The translations under genes were made by a program, and so were the position numbers. The notes beneath the pieces are model-generated. The model was not told the DNA's origin. It was given only the letters and a program-made list of their open reading frames with translations, and did not search any database. Positions 52,894-60,298 of a stretch of DNA of 64,000 nucleotides are shown piece by piece. Position 1 is the first letter of the stretch, and the number at the start of each line of letters is the position of its first letter. Location of the stretch: contig NZ_FMZS01000007.1 in NCBI RefSeq assembly GCF_900101265.1, forward strand, positions 186,001-250,000, in the 5' to 3' direction. Source of the stretch: Massilia sp. PDC64 (GTDB lineage: Bacteria; Pseudomonadota; Gammaproteobacteria; Burkholderiales; Burkholderiaceae_D).

Positions 52894-54155
52894 TTCTTCC
52901 CGAACTCCGGATCGATTTTCACCAATGCCGCCATCGCGAATGCGGGAATGGTCGCAAGGCAGGTCCAGATGAAGAAGTGCTGGTAGCCGATCATCTCCTG
53001 CAGCTTGCCGCTCCACATCCCCGGCACCATCATGCCCAGCGCCATCAAGCCCGTGCAGATCGCGTAATGGGCCGTTTTATAGGGTCCTTCCGACACCATG
53101 ATCATGTACATCAGCATGGCCGTAAAACCGAAGCCGTAGCCGAACTGTTCGATCGCGAGGAAGCCGCAGATGACGCCGAAGTTCTGCGGCTGCGCGGACG
53201 ACAGGTACACGAACACGAGGTCGGGCAAGTGCACGGCAAACACCATGAGCCACAGGCAGCGTTTCAGCCCCAGGCGCGAGATCAGCCAGCCGCCGAACAG
53301 GCCGCCGATGGTCAGCGCGATGATGCCGATGGTGCCGTACGCCGTGCCGTACTGCTCGGTCGTGAGGCCCAGGCCGCCCGCGCTCACCGGGTCTTTCAGG
53401 AAGGGCGCGACGAGTTTCAACAGCTGCGACTCGCCCAGGCGGAACGTGAGGATGAAACCGAGGATCAGCCAGATGTCGCGCTTGCGGAAGAAGCTGGCAA
53501 AGGTGGCGAAGAAGCTGGCGACGGGATTGGTGCCCTCCGCCGCCTTGTGATCCGTGTCCGGCCGCGGCAGCACGGCCTGGTGCCACGCGCACAACGCAAA
53601 GAACAGGCCGCACAGCACGAAGAAAACGATGCTCCACGCCTGGTGCACGTCGCCCAGCGATGTCGACAGATGGCCGGCCAGGATCACGAGCGGTCCCTGC
53701 GCGGCCAGTGTCGCAAGCCGGTAAAACGTCGAGCGCACGCCGACATAAGCGGCCTGCTGTTGCTGGCGCAGGCCCAGCATATAAAAGCCGTCGGCGGAAA
53801 TGTCGTGCGTGGCGGACGCGAATGCCATCACCCACATGACGGCCAGGCTGATCATGAAGAACGACGGTAGATGAAGTGTCCCGCCGACGGCCCCCAACGC
53901 GGCGGCCAGCACCAGTTGCAGCGAGACGGTCCAGCCCCGCTTGGTGCCGAACAGGTCGACGACGGGCGACCACAGCGGCTTGATCACCCAGGGGAGGTAC
54001 AGCAGGCTCGTGTAAAACGCGATGTCGGTGTTGGACAGCCCCATGTCCTTGTACATGATGACGGACAGGCTGTTGGCGACGATGTAGGGGATGGCCTGGC
54101 CGAAATACAACGAGGGCACCCACAGCCACGGGTTCTTGGATTGCGTAGTCTGCAT
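52890..54155 (-). CDS. AmpG-like MFS permease
   Basis: 421-aa major-facilitator permease, 12 predicted helices. N-terminus NPWLWVPSLYFGQAIPYIVANSLSVIMYKDMGLSNT and segment LYLPWVIKPLWSPVVDLFGTKRGW are AmpG-like (MFS with PWxxKxLWAPxVD). AmpG carries GlcNAc-anhydroMurNAc muropeptides into the cytoplasm, and the operon supplies the other steps. The protein is shorter than E. coli AmpG, so substrate could be a simpler sugar. It overlaps nagX by 4 bp and lies 48 bp after murQ. Confidence 0.85.
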   Translation of the reverse strand: MQTTQSKNPWLWVPSLYFGQAIPYIVANSLSVIMYKDMGLSNTDIAFYTSLLYLPWVIKPLWSPVVDLFGTKRGWTVSLQLVLAAALGAVGGTLHLPSFFMISLAVMWVMAFASATHDISADGFYMLGLRQQQQAAYVGVRSTFYRLATLAAQGPLVILAGHLSTSLGDVHQAWSIVFFVLCGLFFALCAWHQAVLPRPDTDHKAAEGTNPVASFFATFASFFRKRDIWLILGFILTFRLGESQLLKLVAPFLKDPVSAGGLGLTTEQYGTAYGTIGIIALTIGGLFGGWLISRLGLKRCLWLMVFAVHLPDLVFVYLSSAQPQNFGVICGFLAIEQFGYGFGFTAMLMYMIMVSEGPYKTAHYAICTGLMALGMMVPGMWSGKLQEMIGYQHFFIWTCLATIPAFAMAALVKIDPEFGKK

Positions 54156-54203
54156 GTTCTTTCGTCGTCGGCCGGCGGGCGATACCGGAGCGCCCGCGCC
54201 TCG

Positions 54204-55085
54204 TCAGCCGGCGAGGGCGGCGCGCACGCTGCCGCGCGCGCTCTCCAGCAGGGCACGCGCCTGCTCGACAGGGATGTTCTTGGACAAGGCCACGATCGCG
54301 ACCTTGACGTGGAAGTCGCACTGCGCCAGCACCGCGCGGGCCGCCTCCTCGTCGGCCCCGGTCGCAAACGACGTCAGGCGGATGGCACGGCGGACCAGCT
54401 TGGCATTGGTCGCCTTCAAGTCTACCATCAGGTTGCCATAAACCTTGTTCAAACGCACCATCAAGGCACTGGAAAAGGTGTTCAGCGCGATCTTCTGCGA
54501 CGTGCCCGCTTTTAATCTCGTGCTGCCGGAAATGGCTTCCGGGCCCGTGTCCAGGGTGACGCCGATCTCGGCCTCGTTGGCGACGGGCGCCTCCGGGTTA
54601 TTCGCAAAACCGATCGTCAGCGCCCCGGCCGCGCGCGCGGCACGCAGGGCGCCCAGTACGTACGGCGTTGCACCCGATGCGGCGATGGCCAGCACGACGT
54701 CGTCCGGACCCACGTTCGCATTGCGGACGTCGGCCGCGCCCTGCGCCACGTCGTCCTCCGCGCCTTCGACGGCGACGAACATCGCATCCGTTCCCCCCGC
54801 CAGCAAGGCGACGGCGCGCTCATGCGGCCAGGAAAACGTCGGGTACAACTCGACGCTGTCCAGCACGCCCAGCCGGCCGGACGTCCCGGCGCCCACGTAC
54901 ACGAGCCGTCCGCCCCTCTCCATCCGCGGCAGCGCGGCGGTGACGGCCGCGGCAATGCGCGGCGCGGCGGCACGGACGGCGTCGACGGCCTTGTACTGGT
55001 CATCGACGAGCACATTGACCAGCTCGGCGGTGGGATATTGATCGAGGGACGCGTGTTGCGGGGCGGGGGTTTCGGTGTTCAGCAT
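54204..55085 (-). CDS. murQ: N-acetylmuramic acid 6-phosphate etherase
   Basis: 293-aa etherase that removes D-lactate from MurNAc-6-P to give GlcNAc-6-P. SIS-fold signatures: RLVYVGAGTSGRLGVLDSVELYPTFSW, VALLAGGTDAMFVAVEGAEDD, and PEAISGSTRLKAGTSQKIALNTFSS; C-terminal helical tail VHVK-like CDFHVKVAIVALSKN. It is the first gene of the minus-strand salvage operon, with a 175-bp intergenic region to the divergent serine-hydrolase gene. A murQ gene is the strongest indication that this operon consumes MurNAc. Confidence 0.94.
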   Translation of the reverse strand: MLNTETPAPQHASLDQYPTAELVNVLVDDQYKAVDAVRAAAPRIAAAVTAALPRMERGGRLVYVGAGTSGRLGVLDSVELYPTFSWPHERAVALLAGGTDAMFVAVEGAEDDVAQGAADVRNANVGPDDVVLAIAASGATPYVLGALRAARAAGALTIGFANNPEAPVANEAEIGVTLDTGPEAISGSTRLKAGTSQKIALNTFSSALMVRLNKVYGNLMVDLKATNAKLVRRAIRLTSFATGADEEAARAVLAQCDFHVKVAIVALSKNIPVEQARALLESARGSVRAALAG

Positions 55086-55260
55086 CGCGTTGTTGTTCGA
55101 GTCGGAGGTGCGGACATGACCAGTGTAATACCAATGCCGCCGGGGCTGTCATGAAAGGATCGGCCGTTGTCATTCCGAAAAGTTATGCCGGATTGACATC
55201 GCTGCATTTGCCCGGCGCGGGCCGAGTCCGTATTCTCGCCTGTATATCGAGGATACGGGG

Positions 55261-56553
55261 ATGACGATGAACAGAGTGCGACGGAATATGCTGGGCATGG
55301 CCTTGCTGGGAGCGGCCGGACCGTTGCTGGCCGCGCCGCCGCGCCGCGTTTCCGAGCTGGACGCGGAGCTTGCCGCCATCGCCGCGGATCCGGCCTGCGA
55401 GCTGGCGAGCCTGTCCGTGCTGGCCATTCGTGCCGGACAGGTCAGCTACTCGTATCAATGTGGCCGGCGCTTCATCGGGCACGACGGCTTGCCGGACAAG
55501 CCCGTCGGCCCGGACACGCTGTTCCGCATCGCGTCGATCTCCAAGATGATGACGACGCTCGGGCTGATGCGCCTGCTCGAGGACGGCAAGGTCAGCCTGG
55601 ACGCCGACGTCTCCGGCTACCTCGGTTTTACGCTGCGCAATCCGCACTTCCCGGACCAGGCCATTACCCTGCGCTACCTGCTCACGCACACATCCTCGCT
55701 GCGCGACGATGCCGGCTATTCCTGGGGTGCGGACGTCGCGCTGAAGGATGCGATCGACTCTCGGATGTTCGCGGCCAACGCGGGGCCGGGCGCGTACTTC
55801 ACGTACTGCAATCTCGGCTGGGGCGTGATCGGCACCGTGATGGAACGCGTGACGGGCGAACGCTTCGATCGCCTGATGCGGCGCCTGCTGATCGAGCCGC
55901 TGGGCTTGCAGGCCGGCTATCTCCCTTCGGAACTGCCGCCTGCGGCGCTGGCCAATCTGGCGACGCTGTACCGCAGGCGCACGGTCGACACGGAAGTGTG
56001 GGATCCGACCGGTCCGTGGATCGCGCAGGCCGACGACTACAGCGTCAAGCCGCCGCCCGTCATCGACCGTTATGTCATCGGTACGAACGCGACGCCGTTC
56101 AGTCCGACCGGCGGCCTGCGCATCAGCGCGCGCGACATGGGCGTCGTGATGCGCATGCTGATGGGGGATGGACCGCGGCTGTTGAAGCCGGCGACGCTGT
56201 CGCTGATGTTCAGCCGACAATGGACGTATGACGGCCGCAACGGCGACACGTCGGATGGATTGTTTCACTGCTGGGGGCTCGGCAATGAACAGTTCCCGGA
56301 CGAAACGGGAACACGTCTCGTCGAGGGCGGCGGCTTCCCAGCGGTGGGGCACCTGGGCGATGCGTATGGGCTGATGTCCGTGTTCGCGTTCGATCCGAAG
56401 CGCCGGAACGGGATGATCGTGCTGGTGGGCGGCACGTCGACGGATCCGTTCGCGCCCGCGAACAAGGGCAAGTATTCGTCGCTGGCGCGCTTCCAGGAGC
56501 GCATCCTGACTGCCCTGTATCGGGGCGCGATCGTGCCCAACAACAGTGCATAA
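55261..56553 (+). CDS. Exported serine hydrolase (class C beta-lactamase family)
   Basis: 430-aa exported serine hydrolase. Signal peptide MTMNRVRRNMLGMALLGAAGPLLAA. Active-site motifs: SxxK in FRIASISKMMTTLGLM, YxN in TYCNLGWGVIG, and the HxG-like VGHLGDAYGLMSVF. LTHTSSLRDDAGY is typical of the family. Members include DD-peptidases, D-aminopeptidases, esterases and true AmpC lactamases. Divergent from murQ, so probably a peptidoglycan peptide hydrolase rather than a resistance enzyme; this is inference. A 7-bp inverted repeat straddles its stop codon. Confidence 0.87.
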   Translation: MTMNRVRRNMLGMALLGAAGPLLAAPPRRVSELDAELAAIAADPACELASLSVLAIRAGQVSYSYQCGRRFIGHDGLPDKPVGPDTLFRIASISKMMTTLGLMRLLEDGKVSLDADVSGYLGFTLRNPHFPDQAITLRYLLTHTSSLRDDAGYSWGADVALKDAIDSRMFAANAGPGAYFTYCNLGWGVIGTVMERVTGERFDRLMRRLLIEPLGLQAGYLPSELPPAALANLATLYRRRTVDTEVWDPTGPWIAQADDYSVKPPPVIDRYVIGTNATPFSPTGGLRISARDMGVVMRMLMGDGPRLLKPATLSLMFSRQWTYDGRNGDTSDGLFHCWGLGNEQFPDETGTRLVEGGGFPAVGHLGDAYGLMSVFAFDPKRRNGMIVLVGGTSTDPFAPANKGKYSSLARFQERILTALYRGAIVPNNSA

Positions 56554-56571
56554 CATGAACACCGGTTATGC
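56548..56571. promoter_or_regulatory. Dyad GCATAAC-N10-GTTATGC upstream of dadA
   Basis: Perfect 7-bp inverted repeat with 10-bp spacer, overlapping the serine-hydrolase stop codon and 82 bp before dadA. The size and T-N11-A layout suit a LysR-type box. Half-sites GTTATGCC also occur in the murQ promoter region (55182-55189) and at the end of the DigH-like gene (about 50153). Confidence 0.45.
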
Positions 56572-56652
56572 CCCGCCGCTCTACATTCATTAGCCGAGCG
56601 GGGAGCCAGCCCCTAAGCTTCTCCGCATGTCCATGATCAAGAGCGTGCACGG

Positions 56653-57885
56653 ATGCAACAAGTAATCGTCATCGGCGGCGGCGTCGTCGGCCTGACCTCG
56701 GCATGGTGGCTGCTCGAAGCCGGCTACCGGGTCACGCTGCTGGAACGCGCACCGGGCGTGGGCACCGGCACAAGCTACAGCAACGGCGGGCAACTGAGCT
56801 ACCGCTACGTGTCGCCGCTGGCGGACGCGGGCGTGCCGCTGAAGGCGTTGAAATGGCTGTTCCAGGAACACGGGCCGCTCCGGTTCCGTCCGCAGTTCGA
56901 CGCGCACCAGTGGCGCTGGCTGGCCGCCTTCCTCGCCAACTGCCGCGCCGACCTGAACCGCAAGATGACCAATAAACTGCTGCAGCTGGGCGAGCTGTCG
57001 CGCCAGGCAATGGCTTCGCTGGAACCCGTCGTGCCGCTGGACGCCTTCCAATGGCGCGACGCGGGCAAGCTGGTTGTCTACCGCACACGCGCCGCATTCG
57101 ATGCGGCCACCGCGAAACCGGATGCGGGCGAGGTGTGGAATCCAGCGGAATGCGTCGCGCGCGAACCGGCGCTGGCGGCGATGGAAGACAAGCTTGCGGG
57201 CGGCATCTACAACGGCGGCGAAGCGGTGGCGGACTGCTACGCGTTTTGCGTGGCACTGGCTGAACGCATCGGTGCGCATCCGCGCTTCTCAGGCTTCGTG
57301 CGTGGAGAGGCGCAGCGCTTCGTCGTCGGTAACGGCCGCATCACTGGCGTGCAAACGTCGGATGGATTGCTCACGGCCGATTCGTATGTGCTGGCGGCCG
57401 GCATGCAAAGTCGCGCTTTGGGTGAATCGGCTGGTATTTCCTTGCCGATCTACCCGCTGAAGGGCTATAGCCTGACGGCACCCATCCGCCAGGACGACGT
57501 GGCGCCCGAGATCAGCGTCACCGACTTCGAACGCAAGGTGCTGTATGCGCGCATCGGCGACAAGCTGCGCGTGGCGGCCATGGTCGACATGGTCGGGGAA
57601 GACCTGAGCCTGAACGCTCATCGGCTGGACAGTCTCACGCGCCAGGTGAAGGAGACGATGCCGCGGGCGGCCGATTACACACAGATCACGCCGTGGGCCG
57701 GCTTGCGGCCTGCGACGCCGAACAGTGCGCCGATCATCGGGGCCACGCCGTATTCGAATCTATGGCTGAACGTGGGGCATGGGCCACTGGGGTTCACGTT
57801 TGCTTGCGGTACTGCCAGCCTGCTGGCGGACCTCATGCGGGGGAAGGCGCCGCCGTTTGGGTTGGATGGGTTGACGTTGGCCTGA
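56653..57885 (+). CDS. dadA: D-amino acid dehydrogenase (DadA-like)
   Basis: 410-aa membrane-associated FAD dehydrogenase that oxidises D-alanine to pyruvate. FAD-binding GxGxxG at the N-terminus (VIVIGGGVVGLTSAWWLLEAGYRVTLLER), DadA hallmark TSYSNGGQLSYRYVSPLAD, PLKGYSLTAPI, and C-terminal PWAGLRPATPNSAPIIG with NVGHGPLGFTFACGTA. It follows the serine hydrolase by 99 bp. It would consume the D-Ala made by the dipeptidase of the divergent operon. Confidence 0.92.
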   Translation: MQQVIVIGGGVVGLTSAWWLLEAGYRVTLLERAPGVGTGTSYSNGGQLSYRYVSPLADAGVPLKALKWLFQEHGPLRFRPQFDAHQWRWLAAFLANCRADLNRKMTNKLLQLGELSRQAMASLEPVVPLDAFQWRDAGKLVVYRTRAAFDAATAKPDAGEVWNPAECVAREPALAAMEDKLAGGIYNGGEAVADCYAFCVALAERIGAHPRFSGFVRGEAQRFVVGNGRITGVQTSDGLLTADSYVLAAGMQSRALGESAGISLPIYPLKGYSLTAPIRQDDVAPEISVTDFERKVLYARIGDKLRVAAMVDMVGEDLSLNAHRLDSLTRQVKETMPRAADYTQITPWAGLRPATPNSAPIIGATPYSNLWLNVGHGPLGFTFACGTASLLADLMRGKAPPFGLDGLTLA

Positions 57886-58013
57886 GATTCGGGGTCAGAG
57901 CACATTTTCGACGACAGTTCACCTATTCGTCGGTCGGATGTTTTGGGCTTGGTGTCTTGACCTACTGTCGACATATTGCAGTGGTTGCACCCTCGACTGG
58001 TGCTTACGGACGC

Positions 58014-58463
58014 TCAAGCGTAGCGGATGCCTGAACTGGCGCAGAATCCCTTTTCGTCAAACATACTCCACGCGACACCCCACGGGAAATGTTCAACCTT
58101 GTCTCTGAATCTACGCTTTAACTGGTCGTGGAAGACTTTTCGTACAAACGCAATCTCTTGATCGCTGGACTCGCGAGTAGGCCAATCGTGCTCGAACTTC
58201 CTATTAGGTAAAACGACGTCCAGATGAACTTCTGTTAACGCCCCGTGATGAAAACAGAGAGAAATTCCGCAGGGCATAGATCCGAAGGTCAGACCATTAA
58301 AGCTCGACCATGAATAACCATTGCCATGGTCGACAACGCTCTTCGGAAATTGGGACAACATGGCCTCGACGCTAGCCCGTTCCATCCCTTTGCGAATGAC
58401 CAATCCCGAGTCCAGGAGCTTCAGCGAGCCGTTAGAGGGATTTATAACGATGGGGGAAGGCAT
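58014..58463 (-). CDS. Hypothetical protein, immunity-like
   Basis: 149-aa acidic/aromatic soluble protein (from ATG 58463, MPSPIVINPSNGSLKLLDSGLVI; ATG 58517 also possible). Pattern: INPSNGSLKLLDSGLVIRKGMERAS, YSWSSFNGLTFGSMPCGISLCFHHGALTEVHLDV, KVFHDQLKRRF, HFPWGVAWSMFDEKGF. This layout recalls small orphan immunity-like proteins of polymorphic-toxin loci, but I cannot name the family. Codon use and GC are unlike the neighbours. No toxin gene is adjacent. Followed downstream by about 110 bp containing the repeat at 57891. Confidence 0.6.
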   Translation of the reverse strand: MPSPIVINPSNGSLKLLDSGLVIRKGMERASVEAMLSQFPKSVVDHGNGYSWSSFNGLTFGSMPCGISLCFHHGALTEVHLDVVLPNRKFEHDWPTRESSDQEIAFVRKVFHDQLKRRFRDKVEHFPWGVAWSMFDEKGFCASSGIRYA

Positions 58464-58688
58464 ACATTTCGGAGAGCGAAAGATTGCGGGCTGAGAGCCA
58501 ATATATGCTGAAAGCATTTCCGGCCGGATGATTCAGCTTAGCATGTTGATGGGACATGTAACGACAGAAAGCGTCAGACCTGTTGCCGATGTCGATCCTG
58601 ATCAATTGTGACACTAAACGCCCGCACAACGATTCACGAATGTGTCGCGATTACCAGTTGAATCGCAACCGATTGCGAACGAAGCACC

Positions 58689-59146
58689 TTAACCTTTTCC
58701 CTGAAAATCTTCGGTCACTAAAGCAAGAAAGTCATGCAAGGCAATGTCGCAACCATAAATATTTCGCTCTTCGTCAGATGAAGCTAGGCTGTGAGCATGA
58801 TCGTAGTACATGAGCTTCCAGGTGCCTGCGTCCTTCAACAAAATGAAGAACGCTCCGCCTGGATCGTTACCGATTACCGCACAATCTTTCGGGAGCTCGC
58901 CCTCAAGCTCTCTCTGCCAGAACTGGAAATCGATCCCTGGCTCGAGATCGAGTCCGAATAGGCAGTCGCAAAGCACTTCCGACCATTACTTAGTCTGATG
59001 GTCTGATCTTGCCGGCACATGCCACCGTTGCGGGTGCCCAAAAACTCGGCATACTCGATTGGCAATCCGAGGCTAGAGGCCATAGCGTAAGAAGCTTGAT
59101 TTGCGTTCATTAAGTAACAGAATCGTGAGGTTATTGGGCCTTGCAA
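58689..59146 (-). pseudogene. SMI1/KNR4 (SUKH) family protein, frameshifted
   Basis: Two reading frames together make one SUKH domain. The first (from 59146) carries LGLPIEYAEFLGTRNGGMCRQDQTIRLSN; the second (ending 58689) continues WSEVLCDCLFGLDLEPGIDF, ELPKDCAVIGNDPGGAFFILL, WKLMYYDHAHSLASS and IALHDFLALVTEDF. A missing base near 59003 would restore one frame. The N-terminal helix before LGLP is also short, so it may be truncated as well. SUKH proteins serve mostly as immunity proteins to toxin systems. A sequencing error cannot be excluded. Confidence 0.7.
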
Positions 59147-59214
59147 TGACCGCGCCTGGCCGAGAGAGGTCGTCTAAATATCATCAATACTGCGCCAAAA
59201 ATTTAGGCACCGTC

Positions 59215-59538
59215 CTAGCGACTATCGACCTGCACGCCACATTCCTGCAACCGCAACCGCGTCCTGCTGTTGTCATCAATCGTGACCGCGATGTCCACAA
59301 AACTCCCCACCTTCATGCTGTCGCAAGGCACCCGCAAATGATACTTCCCCGGTTTGACGTCGACAGGCTGCCCCCGATGGGCGATGGCATCCGCCAGTTC
59401 CCCCGCCTGCACCCGCTCGAAAAACCGCGCCTTCGCCCGCTTCGGCACTTCCTTCTCGACCGTGACCTCCGCCGCCACGGCCGTGACCAGCACGTTCAAC
59501 AGGGCAGCGGCGAGGACAAGACTGCGGATTTCAAACAT
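59215..59538 (-). CDS. Small exported hypothetical protein, 107 aa
   Basis: Signal peptide MFEIRSLVLAAALLNVLVTAVAAEV; mature part about 85 aa (VPKRAKARFFERVQAGELADAIAHRGQPVDVKPGKYHLRVPCDSMKVGSFVDIAVTIDDNS, split here into its two halves). AAGGAG lies 6 bp before ATG 59538. Two Cys (CDS and QECG) could form a disulphide. No domain recognised; probably periplasmic. The ~275-bp stretch up to the ychJ-like gene is AT-rich and shows no further gene. Confidence 0.72.
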   Translation of the reverse strand: MFEIRSLVLAAALLNVLVTAVAAEVTVEKEVPKRAKARFFERVQAGELADAIAHRGQPVDVKPGKYHLRVPCDSMKVGSFVDIAVTIDDNSRTRLRLQECGVQVDSR

Positions 59539-59813
59539 GGCTGTCTCCTTAAGGCACCAAAACGTTGCCAATATATAACCACTTGGACAATTTGTGCCAT
59601 TCTTGCATCACTTTCCGGCGCAATCTCAGGCAAAAGATGTGGAACAGCCATCGCCGGCCCTCTGAAACAAAAAATTTCTCCGCCCATTTAATGAGCAGTT
59701 CATTTATTTTCGGCAAAAGATCTGCGCAGATGCATCAAACGCAGTGCATCTGCCGTTATCCCGCACAAGGACCCTGCTCACTCTGACCCCGGAAATGGCG
59801 GATAATTGCCGCC

Positions 59814-60257
59814 ATGTCTACTCCTGCGAAGCCCCTCCCCTGTCCTTGCGGCGGCCCGTCGATCATGCGCTGCTGCGGTCCCTTCATCGCCGGCGCGGAA
59901 CTGCCGCCGACGGCGGAGGCGTTGATGCGTTCCCGCTACACGGCCTTCGTCATGCGGGACGAAGCCTACCTGCGCGCGACGTGGCACCCCAGCACGCGGC
60001 CGACGGAACCCATCATCGACCAAAACCAGAAGGTGCAGTGGCTTGGACTTGAGATAAAATCTGCTTTACGTTTACGTCAACGTAAAGCAGACCTGCCGGA
60101 ACAACCCAACGAAGACACCGTCGAATTCGTCGCCCGCTTCAGGGTCCACGGCCGCGCCCACCGGTTGCATGAAGTCAGCCGGTTCGTGCGCGAGCCGGAT
60201 CCTGCCGTGGGTGGCAAGATGCGGTGGTTCTACGTGGACGGCAGTTTCCCTGAATAA
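59814..60257 (+). CDS. YchJ-family protein with SEC-C Cys cluster
   Basis: 147-aa YchJ/UPF0225 protein. N-terminal metal-binding SEC-C-like Cys cluster CPCGGPSIMRCCGPF, then TAEALMRSRYTAFVMRDEAYLRATWHPSTRP and WLGLEI, and the C-terminal VEFVARFRVHGRAHRLHEVSRFVRE..RWFYVDG. Between WLGLEI and VEFVAR the chain reads KSALRLRQRKADLPEQPNED, and most of the segment RLRQRKAD is encoded by a LiuR-type palindrome that serves the downstream liuB gene. Function of the family is unknown. Confidence 0.88.
   Translation: MSTPAKPLPCPCGGPSIMRCCGPFIAGAELPPTAEALMRSRYTAFVMRDEAYLRATWHPSTRPTEPIIDQNQKVQWLGLEIKSALRLRQRKADLPEQPNEDTVEFVARFRVHGRAHRLHEVSRFVREPDPAVGGKMRWFYVDGSFPE
60061..60090. promoter_or_regulatory. 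LiuR-type operator 3, inside the ychJ-like coding sequence
   Basis: Perfect 12-bp inverted repeat CTGCTTTACGTT / AACGTAAAGCAG around TACGTC. Its core (60065-60080) is the exact reverse complement of operator 1. GAGATAAAAT directly upstream could be a -10 element. It is 209 bp upstream of liuB. Confidence 0.85.
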
Positions 60258-60298
60258 AACCGCGCCACAAGCCGCGACACAGCAGGAGACAGGATCCG

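Larger units (their letters stand above)
57891..59790. mobile_element. AT-richer island bracketed by GGGGTCAGAG / CTCTGACCCC
   Basis: The low-GC segment between dadA and the ychJ-like gene is flanked by inverted 10-mers GGGGTCAGAG (57891-57900) and CTCTGACCCC (59781-59790). Inside lie an immunity-like orphan gene and a frameshifted SMI1/KNR4 gene, then a small exported protein gene. Composition differs sharply from both sides. No transposase or integrase was seen, so the island may be a degenerate acquired cassette. About 170 bp between the two immunity-like genes hold nothing recognisable. Confidence 0.5.

Noticed and set aside
49732..52986. 1084-codon open frame on the plus strand across the salvage operon
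   Set aside because: Spans several real minus-strand genes and has no recognisable domain.
55261..56553. Antibiotic-resistance AmpC beta-lactamase
   Set aside because: Only general family motifs are seen, and the location beside murQ suggests cell-wall metabolism; resistance cannot be supported.
58583..58813. 76-codon plus-strand ORF inside the AT-rich island
   Set aside because: Overlaps the SUKH gene on the other strand, with no start signal or domain.
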